Assembly: GCA_014946745.1 (NCBI GenBank)
Contig: JADCRD010000001.1
Span: forward strand, 2,664,427 to 2,728,426
Origin: Lysobacterales bacterium
GTDB lineage: Bacteria; Pseudomonadota; Gammaproteobacteria; Xanthomonadales; Xanthomonadaceae
Direction of reading: 5' to 3'
DNA length: 64,000 bases
Shown here: positions 41,976 through 52,854 of the stretch, piece after piece
How the letters are laid out: every line of letters starts with the position of its first letter
Position numbering within the stretch: position 1 is the first letter of the stretch
Notes under the pieces: model-generated
What the model was told of the DNA's origin: nothing
The model's input: the letters and a program-made list of their open reading frames with translations, nothing else
Databases searched by the model: none
Program-made: the position numbers and the translations under genes

Positions 41976-43202
41976 TCAGCCCGCCAGCTCGATCTTCAGC
42001 ACGCGGCCCTGCACCTCGTCCGTCACCACGTAGACCGCGCCATCCGGGCCGACGCGCACGTCGCGGATGCGCCAGCCGAGGTCGTCGAGCAAGCGCTCCT
42101 CGCCGGTGATGGCGTCGCCGTCCAGGGTGAGGCGGATCAGTGCGCGCTGGGCCAGCGCACCGACGAACAGGCTGTGCTTCCAGGCGGGGAAGCGCTCGTG
42201 GTTGTAGAAGGCCATGCCGCTGACGCCCGGGGACACCTTCCAGACGTGGTGCGGGTTTTCCATGCCTTCGACAGTTTCGCCCTGCGCTTCGGGGATCACC
42301 GCGCCCGAGTAGTTGATGCCATAGGTCGCGATCGGCCAGCCGTAGTTCTTGCCCGGCTGCGGGATGTTGATCTCGTCGCCGCCCTTTGGCCCGTGCTCAT
42401 GGGTCCACAGCGCGCCCGTCCACGGGTTCAGCGCCGCGCCCTGCTGGTTGCGGTGGCCGTAGCTCCAGAACTCCGGCAGCGCGCCGTCCTGGCCAATGAA
42501 GGGATTGTCCGTCGGCACCGAGCCATCCAGATTCACCCGGATCACGCCGCCCATGTGGCTGCTGAGATCCTGCGCGCTGGGGCGCACGCCGCGGTCGCCC
42601 AGGGTGATGAACAGGTGGCCCTGGCCGTCGAACACCAGCCGCGAGCCAAAGTGATGCCGCGTGTCGAGCTTGGGCGTCTGGCTGAAGATCACCTGCACGT
42701 CTTCGAGGCCCGCGTCAGTGAGGCGGGCATGCGCGACTGCGGTGCTCGCAAGGCGCCCCTCACCGGGCTCGGCAAAGCTCAGGTAGATGCGCTGGCTCTG
42801 CGCGAAATCCGGCGCAGGCACCACATCGAACAGACCGCCCTGCCCTTCTGCGACCACCGCCGGCACGCCGGCCAGCGGCGCGGAAACCGCACCGTCCGCG
42901 CTGACGATGCGCAGGCGCCCGGGGCGTTCGGTGACCAGCATGCGGCCGTCCGGCAGATGGGCCAGCGCCCATGGGTTCTCCAGCCCCGTCGCGACCGTGC
43001 TGATGCTGAGCGCGCCGTGCTGGCTGCTGGCCTGGCGCACGGGTTCGGCGGGCGTCGGGGTCGATGCAGCAGCCGCCGAACTGGCCGCCACGCTCGCGGC
43101 GACGGGGGCGGGCGCTTCGGCCTGCGAGCAGCCGGTCAGCGCGAAGCTCAGGGCAAGGGCGACCGCGAGCGGCGCGCGGCTGGATCGGAACAGACGGTGC
43201 AT
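41976..43202 (-). CDS. PQQ-dependent aldose sugar dehydrogenase-like lipoprotein
   Basis: 408 residues. Signal peptide with lipobox LTGC (Cys25), then an Ala/Pro-rich spacer to about 60. The six-bladed propeller of the soluble glucose/aldose dehydrogenase family follows: GLENPWALAHLPDGRMLVTERPGRLR, GQGGLFDVVPAPDFAQS, LFITLGDRG, WSYGHRNQQGAALNP, GALWTHEHGPKGGDEIN, GKNYGWP. E. coli YliI/Asd is the nearest characterised type and oxidises aldoses with PQQ in the periplasm. No pqq genes are present in the window. Confidence 0.9.
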   Translation of the reverse strand: MHRLFRSSRAPLAVALALSFALTGCSQAEAPAPVAASVAASSAAAASTPTPAEPVRQASSQHGALSISTVATGLENPWALAHLPDGRMLVTERPGRLRIVSADGAVSAPLAGVPAVVAEGQGGLFDVVPAPDFAQSQRIYLSFAEPGEGRLASTAVAHARLTDAGLEDVQVIFSQTPKLDTRHHFGSRLVFDGQGHLFITLGDRGVRPSAQDLSSHMGGVIRVNLDGSVPTDNPFIGQDGALPEFWSYGHRNQQGAALNPWTGALWTHEHGPKGGDEINIPQPGKNYGWPIATYGINYSGAVIPEAQGETVEGMENPHHVWKVSPGVSGMAFYNHERFPAWKHSLFVGALAQRALIRLTLDGDAITGEERLLDDLGWRIRDVRVGPDGAVYVVTDEVQGRVLKIELAG

Positions 43203-43353
43203 ACGGGCACTCCGGCAGACGAAATGGGGAGCGCAACGATAGCGTCCGCCGCGTTAGGCGAACGTCCCGGAAGTCCTGAGCCTCTGTGCGGGCCGAGCCT
43301 GTTCCGCGGGGCACGCGGCAGGCCTTCGCCGCGCGGGCGTCGGCCGCAGGGTT

Positions 43354-43926
43354 TCAATCCGCGGATCGGGCGATCGCCGGCGCGGGCTCGAAGCCGTCGC
43401 CGAACAGCAGGGGCGGCGCGAACTCACGGGCGCCCTGCTGGAGCCAATCGCGAATCAGGGCCTGCTCGCTGAGAGGAATGGGAATGCGCCCGCGCGGCAT
43501 GCGCGCGCCGGCCTCAGGCTGGGCACAGTTGATCTTCTCGAACAGATAGCTGGCGCTGGCCTGTCCCGGCACCGCACGGATGCGGCCGGGCGCCTGCACG
43601 CTGGGGATATCCACCAGCGCGATCCACGAATCCGGCGCATTCAGGCTCAGGCCCGCAGACGCCGAGCCGCCGAAGTTCACATGACAGTTCGAGCAGCGGA
43701 TCTCCCAGATCGGCTGGATCTGCGTGTAGTAGTCCACGCGCGGCGTCACCGGCTGCTGCGCGAGCGAATCGCAGCCCGTCGCCTGCGCCATCGCCCCCGC
43801 GGGCAGCAGCATCGCCAGGCACAGGCCGAGCTTCAACGCCTTGCTTCGAACAGTCCGGAGACGCAGCGCAAGCAGCGGCAGGACGGCCGCCCTCGGGGCG
43901 ACGGGGCGAACAGCGCGAATCTGCAT
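43354..43926 (-). CDS. Exported protein with a single haem c motif
   Basis: 190 residues. A basic N-terminus and hydrophobic core (LGLCLAMLLPAGAMAQA) act as signal; a start nearer to this core is possible. After it, IQPIWEIRCSNCHVNFGGSAS holds a CxxCH haem c site preceded by the Y-x-Q-I-x-PIW context of planctomycete-type and DUF1587-like cytochromes. A Met in GARMPRGRIPIPL could be the distal ligand, and LIRDWLQQGA closes the fold. Likely a periplasmic electron-transfer or binding domain. Partner unknown; aldose dehydrogenase lies next on the same strand. Confidence 0.75.
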   Translation of the reverse strand: MQIRAVRPVAPRAAVLPLLALRLRTVRSKALKLGLCLAMLLPAGAMAQATGCDSLAQQPVTPRVDYYTQIQPIWEIRCSNCHVNFGGSASAGLSLNAPDSWIALVDIPSVQAPGRIRAVPGQASASYLFEKINCAQPEAGARMPRGRIPIPLSEQALIRDWLQQGAREFAPPLLFGDGFEPAPAIARSAD

Positions 43927-44085
43927 GTGGGCGAGCTCCAGTGATCCGCTGCAGGCGCAGCGTCAGGACTGCGATGCTCGGCTGCGCGGCGCCGACGTGC
44001 AAGGCTGCCGTGAGCGTCGGGGTGCCGCCACAGGGCTCCGCGGCAGCGCCCGACGGCCGGTCGGGCGCTGCACGTGCCGAACAGT

Positions 44086-44661
44086 TCAACCCTCTTCGCT
44101 GGCCCGCTCACGCTCGATACGGCGGATCACCCGCACCTTGCGGGCCTGCTCTGCCGCCTGCAGGGCCTGGCCGTGCGCATCATCCGCGGCGGCGCGAGCG
44201 GCCTCGGCTTCGGCCAGGGCTTCCGCGAGCATGGCTTCGATCTGCGCCTCATCGACCTCGCCGTCCAGCGTGCGGTGGATCACCCGCACCTCCTGCTTGC
44301 CGTCGGCGGAATCGCCGCCGGCGCGCTTGATGACGATGTGCTTGCCGGCGTCACCGCCGCCGAGATCGACGAGTTCGATGGGCGGCAGGTGGATCTCGTG
44401 GGTCTCGCCGGCCATCTCCACGCGCAGGCCCTCGGGCGTGCGGGCAACGATCGCAGGCAGGCCGGAGTCCGCGCTCAGCTGTCGGCTCTGGCCCTCGCCG
44501 AGGCTGTTCATGTCGACCTCGATGCGCTGTTCGGCGCCGTTGGCCTGCACGTGGACCTCGGCGATGTCGCGGTCGGCGGCCTGGGCCGCGAGTGCGCCGA
44601 TCAGTCCGATGGCGGCGAAGCTCGCGCCGAAGAAGCGGCGTACGTTGGAAACTCGATACAT
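44086..44661 (-). CDS. Exported hypothetical protein under a sigma-54 promoter
   Basis: 191 residues. Signal peptide 1-28 (FFGASFAAIGLIGALAAQAAD). A beta-rich middle (IAEVHVQANGAEQRIEVDMNSL, GLRVEMAGETHEIHLPPIELVDL) leads to a highly charged Ala/Glu coiled-coil helix (about 145-180, AEALAEAEAARAAADDAHGQALQAAEQA) and a basic RVIRRIERER tail. No family recognised. The start is supported by GGGAG 6 nt upstream. A clear -24/-12 promoter and twin palindromes precede it, and the sigma-54 activator encoded just upstream is the obvious candidate regulator. An envelope-stress or metal-sensing effector would fit, but this is a guess. Confidence 0.75.
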   Translation of the reverse strand: MYRVSNVRRFFGASFAAIGLIGALAAQAADRDIAEVHVQANGAEQRIEVDMNSLGEGQSRQLSADSGLPAIVARTPEGLRVEMAGETHEIHLPPIELVDLGGGDAGKHIVIKRAGGDSADGKQEVRVIHRTLDGEVDEAQIEAMLAEALAEAEAARAAADDAHGQALQAAEQARKVRVIRRIERERASEEG

Positions 44662-44716
44662 GGGGCTCTCCCTGGTCCTGGTTCGAAGCCGGCGACCGTG
44701 CCGGCCTCCATGGCTC

Positions 44717-44733
44717 AGCACACGCCGTGCCAG
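44717..44733 (-). promoter_or_regulatory. Sigma-54 promoter of the exported hypothetical gene
   Basis: On the minus strand TGGCACGGCGTGTGCTG: TGGCACG, four bases, GTGCT, with GG at -24 and GC at -12. It would start transcription about 45 nt before the start codon. Confidence 0.72.
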
Positions 44734-44785
44734 CCTGCTAAGCCCAGGAAAAACTGGGCTTTCACGCGCCTGAGCGCCCACGCGA

Positions 44786-44820
44786 TCCCGATTGCGGGAC
44801 TGCTGGTCCGCATTTGCGGA
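44786..44820. promoter_or_regulatory. Two phased palindromes, candidate enhancer for the sigma-54 activator
   Basis: TCCCG-ATTG-CGGGA (44786-44799) and TCCGC-ATTT-GCGGA (44807-44820). Their centres are 21 bp apart, two helical turns, and 60-85 bp upstream of the -24 element. A 7-bp hairpin AGCCCAG/CTGGGCT lies between them and the promoter (44741-44760) and may end the activator transcript. Confidence 0.6.
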
Positions 44821-44908
44821 TCGGTTCCAGCGCTGAATCACTGCAGCGCATCGAGAGCCCGGAGAAATCCGGGAGACTGCCGCAGGCGCAGGGTTCGGTC
44901 ACCCGCTC

Positions 44909-46280
<1,372 letters not shown>

Positions 46281-46291
<11 letters not shown>

Positions 46292-47807
46292 CCATGCCCT
46301 CCTCGCGACGGTCGTTCAGGTGCAGCACGGCGCAGGTGCCCTGCGGCTGCCGCGGCTGCAGGTCGATGCCACCGCCGTAGCGCTGGCGGGCGAGCCGCTG
46401 CGAGAGGTACAGGCCCATGCCGGCGCCGGTCGGCTTGCTGCTCACATGCGGCTCGAACAGCCGCGCACGCACAGTTTCAGGCACGCCCGGGCCGGCATCT
46501 TCCACTTCGATGCGGACGCCTGCCGCCTCGGCGCGACAGGACACCCGCACCGTCGTGCCTGCGGGCGCAGCCTCGATCGCGTTCAGCACCAGCGTGTGCA
46601 CCAGAATGCGCAGCTCCGCGCGCACCCCGCGCAGCGACACGGGCGCGAGCTCGCGCAGCAGTTCGACCCGGGTGCCACAGCGCTGGCGGGCTTCCAGCAG
46701 CACGTCATCGATGATCTCGCCCAGCCACACCGGCTCGGCCTGCGCGCCCTCGCCGGAGGCGAGCGCCAGAAAGCCGCGCAGAGCCTGGTCGATGCGCGCC
46801 AGCTGTTCGCGCCCGGCAGCACGGAGCTGCGCCGCGTCGCCGCCGTCGCTACGCGCGGCCAGCGCCTCCAGGCTCAGGCCAAGCGCATGCAGCGGATTGC
46901 GCAGCGAATGCGCAAGCCCGCGGCCGATCTCGCCCAGCTCGGCCAGGGCGCGCTGCTCGCGGCGGACGCTGGCTTCGGCCTCGACGCGCGCAAGATCCGC
47001 GCTCATCCGGTTGAAGGCGTCGATGCTGGCGCGCAGCTCGGGCGGGCCCGCGCTGCGCACCTGCACCCCAGCCTCGCCGCGGCCGAGCGCGGCCGCCCCT
47101 TGCGCCAGCGCCTGCAGCGGGCGGGTCAGACGCCGCGCGATCAGGCTGGCGCCGAGCATGCCGAACAGCAGCAGCCCCCCCAGCGCCCACAGCAGCTGCC
47201 GCCGAAACTCGTCGAGCGCACGCTCCACCGGTGAACTCGGCAGCTCGATGCGCAGCTCGGGCCCCAAGCCGATGACCTGCAGGCGCGCCTCGCCGCGCTC
47301 GCGCAGCACCTCGAAGCGCACCGCATCTGGGTCGATGCGCTCGGCCAATGAGTCCGTGAGCGCGGCGATGTCCTGGGGCGCCAGCTCGCGCCCATTGACC
47401 TCGACCCGGACCTCGCGCTGCAGGCCCGGGCCCGCGGCGACCGCCTCGCGCATCGCCTGATCGATCGCCTGGTGGATCTCCGCCTGTGCGTTCGCACGCG
47501 CGGCTTCTTCACGCGCGCCCTCGGCCTGCGCCTGCAGCACCAGCGCCTGAATGCGGGCGACTTCGGCCGCCTGATCTTCGGCGCGCATCTGCGCTTCGTT
47601 CATCGGCAGCCGCGACGTGCGCAGCACCTGCACCAGCGAGCGCCCGACCGCGCCGGCCGATTCGCCGACGGCCTGCTGCAGCCGCTCGGTCATGCGTCCG
47701 ATCGCGAGCAGGGCCAGCAGCCCGAGCAGCAGGATCAGGGCGGACAGGCTCAAGGCCAGGCGCAGGCTCAGACTCAAGCCAGCGCCGGATTCGGGGATTC
47801 GCGGCAT
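46281..47807 (-). CDS. Membrane sensor histidine kinase, partner of the sigma-54 regulator
   Basis: 508 residues. Two membrane segments (about 13-37 and 207-228) frame a periplasmic domain of about 165 residues rich in Ala, Glu and Gln helices. HAMP (ARRLTRPLQALAQGAAALGRGE), phospho-His box GLAHSLRNPLHALGLSLEAL, N box HTLVLNAIEAAP, G1 VEDAGPGVP, and G2 GAGMGLYLSQRLA follow. The sensor domain is not a recognised type; the high Ala/Glu helix content resembles the exported protein of the putative target gene, which may interact with it. Confidence 0.92.
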
Positions 47808-47866
47808 GCGGGTTCCTCAAATGCGGATCGACGCAGGACAGTGAGCACAGTGCGTGCCAAAGCCCT

Positions 47867-49105
47867 CTACAGGCTGATCGCCAGCGTCGCCGCCAGCCAG
47901 GCCAGCATCAGCGAGCCGGCGACGCGCAGCCCGTAGGCGCGGCCGCCGGCAGTGAAGGCCACCGCGCTGCGCGAGGCCACGCTGGCCAGCAGCACGCCCT
48001 GCAGCGCCCACTCGGCCAGCGCGTCGTCGAGTGCGCCGCTGGCGCCGAGTTGGGCAATCGACGCCATCGCCGCATGCAGTTCGACCATGGCGGCGATCGC
48101 CGAGGTCACCAGCGCCCCCGCATTGCCGAAGCGCTCTTGCAGGAACGCCGACAGCAGCAGCACGCCGGCGATCAGCGCCGCGAACACCAGGGCGTGGCTC
48201 AGCCGGAACATGCGCGACGCCGCCGTTGGCATCGCCGCCTCGGGATCCACGCCATTGCCGCGCAGCCCCATCAGAACGGCAATCGCCAGCACCGCGCCGA
48301 ACGCCAGCAGCTGCGGCAGTACCAGGCTCAGGTAGCGCGCCGACACCGTCGCCAGCACCGGCAGCGCCAGCAGCAGCGAGGCCAGCGCCGCGCCCTGGGC
48401 CGCGGCAACGCAGGAGCGCAACAGCAGCGGCTGTTCGCGCACGCGCTGGCCAAAGCCGGCGATCGCGGCGGTCGAACTGACGAAGCCGCCGAAGAAGCCC
48501 GCCAGCGGCAGACCGAAGCGGCTGCCCACGACGCGCAGGGCGACGTGTCCAGCGGCACTGATCGCCATCACCAGCACCACCAGCTGCCACAGCTTCGCGG
48601 GATTGAGCACACCGTACGGCCCCACCGGTGCGTTCGGCAGCAGCGGCAGCACCAGCACCACCGCAGCCAGCAGCAGCAGACCGTCGCGCACTTCGGCCTC
48701 GCTGATCAGCTCGCGGCTGAAGCGATGCAGGGCCGCGCGCGACTGCAGCAGCAGCGCAACCACGACGGCCAAGGCCGCTGCCAGCGCGGGTTGGGGCTGG
48801 GCCAGCCCGCCGAGCAGGGTGGTCAGCACCAGCGCGACCTCGCCGGTCAGCCCGGGCGAGGTGGTCGGGTTCAGTCGATAGCTGCCGAAGGCGAGCAGGG
48901 CGATGGCGGCCAGCGCAATCGCGAACACCGGCAGCCCCAGCTGCCAGCCGACCGCACCGGCCAGCGCCGCCAGCGTGTGCGTGCGCATGCCGGCGGCGAT
49001 CTTCTGCTGGCTGTCGCGCTGGCGCTCGCGCACGATGCCGATCAGCAGACCCAGGCCGAGGGCGCTGACATAGGCGGAGTACTCGGCGGGGATGTCGCTG
49101 GTCAT
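47867..49105 (-). CDS. MgtC/DUF4010-family membrane protein
   Basis: 412 residues with about a dozen membrane helices. The N-terminal third has the MgtC/SapB signature region (LGLGLLIGIVRERQ, AGMRTHTLAALAGAVG) and the rest is DUF4010 (FGLPLAGFFGGFVSSTAAIAGFG, then AALIAGVLLLSAFLQERFGNAG). Function is unknown; ion-related roles are suggested for MgtC relatives. The start MTSDIPAEYSAYVS was taken because the upstream open frame lacks hydrophobic pattern and overlaps antisense sequence. It lies 59 bp upstream of the kinase gene on the same strand. Confidence 0.85.
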   Translation of the reverse strand: MTSDIPAEYSAYVSALGLGLLIGIVRERQRDSQQKIAAGMRTHTLAALAGAVGWQLGLPVFAIALAAIALLAFGSYRLNPTTSPGLTGEVALVLTTLLGGLAQPQPALAAALAVVVALLLQSRAALHRFSRELISEAEVRDGLLLLAAVVLVLPLLPNAPVGPYGVLNPAKLWQLVVLVMAISAAGHVALRVVGSRFGLPLAGFFGGFVSSTAAIAGFGQRVREQPLLLRSCVAAAQGAALASLLLALPVLATVSARYLSLVLPQLLAFGAVLAIAVLMGLRGNGVDPEAAMPTAASRMFRLSHALVFAALIAGVLLLSAFLQERFGNAGALVTSAIAAMVELHAAMASIAQLGASGALDDALAEWALQGVLLASVASRSAVAFTAGGRAYGLRVAGSLMLAWLAATLAISL

Positions 49106-49300
49106 GGCGCGGCTGCCGTGGCGCGGGAGATGTCCCACACTGTAGACGCCCGACCGCGCTGGTGGCGAAGCGCGCACGCACGCGCAGGGTCGCGCGCGAA
49201 AACCGTCACCCGCCTGTCGATCTGCCGGAGCTTCGAACGACTGCAATGCGCCGGTGTGCCGCTCGCGCCGGACCCAAGCCCACCCGCCAAGGAGCCACGC

Positions 49301-49738
49301 ATGCTGATTCAACCCTATCTGTTCTTCGACGGCCGCGGCGAAGAGGCCGCGCGCTTTTACAGCGCAGCGCTGGGCGCGGAAATCGAGATCCTGATGCGCT
49401 TCCGCGAGTCGCCCGATCCGCCGCCGCCCGGCGTGCTGCCCGCCGACTGGGGCGACAAGCTGATGCACGGCAGCCTCAAGATCGGCGCGCTGCGGCTGAT
49501 GCTTTCGGACGGCTGCGGCGATGACGGCGGCAGGCCGAACGGCTTCGCGCTGTCGCTGGACGTCGCCGAGGCCGAGGCCGTCGATCGGACCTTAGACGCC
49601 CTGGCCAAGGACGGTGGCGAGATCACCATGCCCGCCAGCCGCACGTTCTGGTCTCCGCGCTTCGGCTCCGCCCGCGACCGTTTCGGCGTGCAGTGGATGG
49701 TGGGGCTGGCGGAGGCAGACGACGCGCCTTCGGCTTGA
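49301..49738 (+). CDS. VOC-family (PhnB/glyoxalase-like) protein
   Basis: 145 residues. PhnB-like vicinal oxygen chelate fold: MLIQPYLFFDGRGEEAARFYSAALGAEIE, HGSLKIGALRLMLSDG, and the closing FGSARDRFGVQWMVG. Such proteins are small dimers with glyoxalase, dioxygenase or antibiotic-binding functions; the substrate cannot be read. AAGGAG lies 8 nt upstream of ATG. The frame remains open about 600 codons upstream, but that part is the antisense of the DUF4010 gene. Confidence 0.85.
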   Translation: MLIQPYLFFDGRGEEAARFYSAALGAEIEILMRFRESPDPPPPGVLPADWGDKLMHGSLKIGALRLMLSDGCGDDGGRPNGFALSLDVAEAEAVDRTLDALAKDGGEITMPASRTFWSPRFGSARDRFGVQWMVGLAEADDAPSA

Positions 49739-49917
49739 GGGCCCGGGCCCTCGCCCCGGTCAGGCCATGGCGTCGCGCGCCCGCCCGGGCAGGCGCGCTT
49801 CGGGGTCTGCGGAGCGCGCGCTCCGCACGACGGCACTCGGCGGAGCGCGACCACTGGCGCCGCCCAAGGGTCGCGCCCTGCCTGCTCGCGTTAGGCGCAG
49901 CACGAGCCGCCCGCCGC

Positions 49918-50076
49918 GAGCAGGCTGTTGAACAACAGCCTGCTCGCCCGGCCAGGGAGGGCCGGGACGACGAAGCAAGCGCGTAAGCGATGGCTTTGTC
50001 GTGAGGCGGTACGGACCTGCGCCGGACCGCCGACTTGAAAAACTCCCCGGAAGGGAGTTTTTCGACACGCTGCTAG
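49918..50076 (-). repeat. Interspersed multi-hairpin repeat, copy 5
   Basis: Inverted orientation, like copy 4. Its left end, read on the minus strand as TAGCAGCGTGTCGAAAAAC, supplies the TAG stop of the RegA-like gene. The rest of the 49739-50072 gap is GC-rich without features. Confidence 0.9.
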
Positions 50077-50612
50077 CCCCCCGGCCCAGGCCGCTTCGCC
50101 AGCTTGCGCTGCAGGCTGCGCCGATGCATGCCGAGCAGGCGGGCGGCGGCGGAGAGGTTGCCTTCGGTTTCGTGCAGGGCCTGCTGGATGTGCTCCCACT
50201 CGATGCGCGCGAGCGGGGTCATCTGCTCGGGTGCAGGCGGTGCCGCGTCTTCTTCGTCCTCACCGCGCAGCGCGCGCAGAATGGCCTCGGCGCTGGCCGG
50301 CTTGGGCAGGTAGTTGATCGCGCCGCGCTTGATCGCATCCACGGCGGTGGCCACGCTGGCGTAGCCGGTCAGCAGCAGGATGCGCAGCTCGGGCAGCGAC
50401 TCGCGCAGCGGTTCGATCAGGGGCAGGCTGCTCTCGCTGCCCAGCTTGAGATCGAGCACGGCGTAGTCGAAGTGTTGAGCGGACGCGCGCTGCAAGGCTT
50501 GCACGCCGTCCTGCACCCACACGCAGCGCAGGCCGCGTTTCTCCAGCGCGCGCGACAGGCTGCGGCCGAACACGGGGTCATCTTCCACCAGCAGCGCAGT
50601 CTCGTCCTTCAT
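50073..50612 (-). CDS. RegA/PrrA/RoxR-type response regulator
   Basis: 179 residues. Receiver domain (LLVEDDPVFGRSL, phospho-acceptor D54 in AVLDLKLG, LLTGYAS, LPKPAS), a short linker with PP, and a Fis-type helix-turn-helix with the ActR/RegA/PrrA motif NLSAAARLLGMHRRSLQRKLAKR. These regulators control redox-responsive respiratory and energy genes. The 4-nt overlap with the upstream kinase gene shows one operon. The last codon and stop adjoin the interspersed repeat. Confidence 0.92.
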   Translation of the reverse strand: MKDETALLVEDDPVFGRSLSRALEKRGLRCVWVQDGVQALQRASAQHFDYAVLDLKLGSESSLPLIEPLRESLPELRILLLTGYASVATAVDAIKRGAINYLPKPASAEAILRALRGEDEEDAAPPAPEQMTPLARIEWEHIQQALHETEGNLSAAARLLGMHRRSLQRKLAKRPGPGG

Positions 50613-51889
50613 GTCGTGCTCCCTGTCGACGCCGCGGGCGATTCTACGAGCGCCGCCAGCGGCAGCCGCACCTCGGCCACGCTGCCGCCATGGGCGTGCG
50701 GGCGCAGCGCCAGGCTGCCGCCGAAGTGCTCGACGGTGGCATGCGAGAGCGCGAGACCCAAGCCCAGGCCCTGCGGCTTGGTGGTCTCGAACAGGGCCTG
50801 CAGGCGACGCGCGGCGGTCGATTCCAGGCCCGGGCCGTGGTCACGCACTGCAAGTTGCAGGGTGTCGGACTGCAGTTCGAGGGCCAGCTCGATGCGATCC
50901 TGACCCGCCTCGATCGAGGCATCGGCGGCGTTGTTCAACAGCGCCAGCAGCAGATGCTCCAGCAAGGGCTCCGGGCGGATCGGCACGCTCACTGCGTCGA
51001 GCCCGGACGCGCGCAGCTGCAGGGTCGGCCGCAGCAGGCGCCAGCGCTCGATGGCTTCACCGAAGAACTCGCCGGCCGGCAGCGGCTTGGCTTCGAGCGT
51101 CTGCGCCTGCGTCACCAGCGACTGCACGCGCGCGCGGCACTCGCCGGCCAGCTGGCGCAAGGTGCGCAGGTCCTCCTGCGCCGCGGCGTCAGCGGGCGCG
51201 AGTTCGAGATCGTCCAGGATCAGCTGCATGCTGCCGAGCGGCGTGTTCAGCGCATGCGCCAAGGCCGCCGCGTGCGCGCCCAGCGCGAGAATGCCTTCGT
51301 TGCGCGCCGCGCGTTCGCGCAGGCGCGACAGCTCGCGCTCGCGCTCGCCCAGCATGATGCCGAGGTAGCGCAGGGCGACGGCGAACAGCAGGGCGCTCAG
51401 CAGGAAGTTGATCGCCATGCCCCACAGGTGCAGATCGAGCTGCAGGGCGCGCGCGCCGTGCATGTGCGGCCAGCCGGGCGCGAACAGGGCGAGCATCAAG
51501 TAGGCGGCGCAAGCCGACAGGCCCACGCTCAGCACCCAGCGCAGCGGAAGAGCGACGGCGACCAGGGCGATCGGCACCAGATACAGCGACACAAACGGGT
51601 TGGCGGTGCCGGCGCTCCAGTACAGCTGCCAGGTCAGCACGCCGAGATCGACCGCCAGATGCAGGGCCAGTTCGAAGGGCGAGCGCGCAAGCCCGCGGTT
51701 GCAGCGCCACTGCGCCCAGCTGTTGAACAGGATCAGCACCGCCACGCCGGCCCACAGCGGCGGCGGCGCAAAGGGCATGTCCATGCCGCTGATCGCGACC
51801 ACGATGGCCAGCGGCTGGCCGGCCACCGCCAGCCAGCGCAGATCGGTGAGCAGGCTCAGGAAGCCAGGAATCGATCGATCGGTTCTCAT
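50609..51889 (-). CDS. RegB/PrrB/RoxS-type sensor histidine kinase
   Basis: 426 residues. Six membrane helices fill the first 185 residues (WAGVAVLILFNSWAQ, LALHLAVDLGVLTWQLYWS, PFVSLYLVPIALVAVALPL and others), as in RegB. The phospho-His box AAALAHALNTPLGSMQLIL corresponds to the HELGTPL-type box. N box LLALLNNAADASIEA, G1 VRDHGPGL and G2 GLGLGLALSHATVEHFGG are present. The TGTANP-like segment SAGTANPFVSLYL between helices corresponds to the quinone-associated region of RegB. The ATG at MRTDRSIPGF was preferred to one 17 codons upstream. Confidence 0.9.
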   Translation of the reverse strand: MRTDRSIPGFLSLLTDLRWLAVAGQPLAIVVAISGMDMPFAPPPLWAGVAVLILFNSWAQWRCNRGLARSPFELALHLAVDLGVLTWQLYWSAGTANPFVSLYLVPIALVAVALPLRWVLSVGLSACAAYLMLALFAPGWPHMHGARALQLDLHLWGMAINFLLSALLFAVALRYLGIMLGERERELSRLRERAARNEGILALGAHAAALAHALNTPLGSMQLILDDLELAPADAAAQEDLRTLRQLAGECRARVQSLVTQAQTLEAKPLPAGEFFGEAIERWRLLRPTLQLRASGLDAVSVPIRPEPLLEHLLLALLNNAADASIEAGQDRIELALELQSDTLQLAVRDHGPGLESTAARRLQALFETTKPQGLGLGLALSHATVEHFGGSLALRPHAHGGSVAEVRLPLAALVESPAASTGSTT

Positions 51890-51963
51890 GGCTGCGAAGT
51901 ATGCCGTTGCCCTACTCCGAGCCGGTCGGCGCGCGAGCAACGCAAGGGCCGCCCAGCGCGCTT

Positions 51964-52713
51964 TCAGCGTGCGCCGGCAGCGTGGCGCAGCGCCTGCACT
52001 TCCTCGGCCGTGAGCGGCCGCGCAGCGCCCTTGGCAAGCTCGCCCAGCGCGAGCGGCCCGATCGCCACCCGCATCAGCCGCAGCACCGGCAGGCCGCCCG
52101 CGGCGAGCAAGCGGCGGATATGCCGGTTGCGGCCTTCGTCGAGCACGATTTCCAACCAGGCATTGCGCGCGCCCTGACGCATGAGTGCGATGGAAACGGC
52201 GGACAGGCGCTCGCCGGCGTCGTCGATGCCCGCGCGCAGCCGCGCCAGCAGCGCCGCATCCGGCTCGCCTTCCACCTGGACGCGATAGGTCTTGTGCAAA
52301 GGCGTGCGCGGCTCGGTCAGCGCGGCGTTGAAGGCGGAGTCATTGCTGAGCACCAGCAGCCCTTCGCTGGCCTGATCCAAGCGGCCGGCCGGCGCGACCC
52401 AAGGCAGATCCAGGCCATCGAAGCAGCGGTAGACGGTGTCGCGGCCGCGCTCGTCGCGCGCGGTCGTGACCAGGCCGCGCGGCTTGTTCAAAGCCAGATA
52501 GACCCGCTCGGCCGCCTGCGCCTCGCCGCCGTCGACGACGATGCGCGGCTCGTCGAGCGCGGTCGGCGACTCCGGATCGGTCACCACACGCCCGCGCACG
52601 GTGACGCGGCCGGCGCGCACCCAGCGCTCAGCCTCGGCGCGCGAGCACAGGCCGCGCTTCGACAGCACGCGGGCCAGGCCGTAGCGAGGGGTTCGGGGGG
52701 GCTGGACAGACAT
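51964..52713 (-). CDS. RsuA/RluB-family pseudouridine synthase
   Basis: 249 residues. N-terminal S4 domain (LARVLSKRGLCSRAEAERWVRAGRVTVRG), then the synthase core with LALNKPRGLVTT, the catalytic-Asp motif GRLDQASEGLLVLSND, and KTYRVQVEG, followed by EGRNRHIRRLLAAGGLPVLRLMRVAIG. The family modifies single uridines of 16S or 23S rRNA or tRNA. Which member (RsuA, RluB, RluE, RluF) is not clear from length and motifs alone. Confidence 0.9.
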   Translation of the reverse strand: MSVQPPRTPRYGLARVLSKRGLCSRAEAERWVRAGRVTVRGRVVTDPESPTALDEPRIVVDGGEAQAAERVYLALNKPRGLVTTARDERGRDTVYRCFDGLDLPWVAPAGRLDQASEGLLVLSNDSAFNAALTEPRTPLHKTYRVQVEGEPDAALLARLRAGIDDAGERLSAVSIALMRQGARNAWLEIVLDEGRNRHIRRLLAAGGLPVLRLMRVAIGPLALGELAKGAARPLTAEEVQALRHAAGAR

Positions 52714-52854
52714 CGCGCAGTGTCAGAGCGTTTGCATCCAGCGCAGGCGTCGGACGCGTAGAGCAGCAGGTCAGGGGCCGCAAGTGTGCCCCAGCCAGAT
52801 GCAATCGCGTCGCGATTCACTGCGAAATCACCGATCACCCTCACAATCGCGCCC

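Noticed and set aside
47486-49300. Open frame extending upstream of the VOC gene
   Set aside because: Antisense to the DUF4010 gene and rich in Arg, His and Gln from shadow coding; the real start has a clear AAGGAG.
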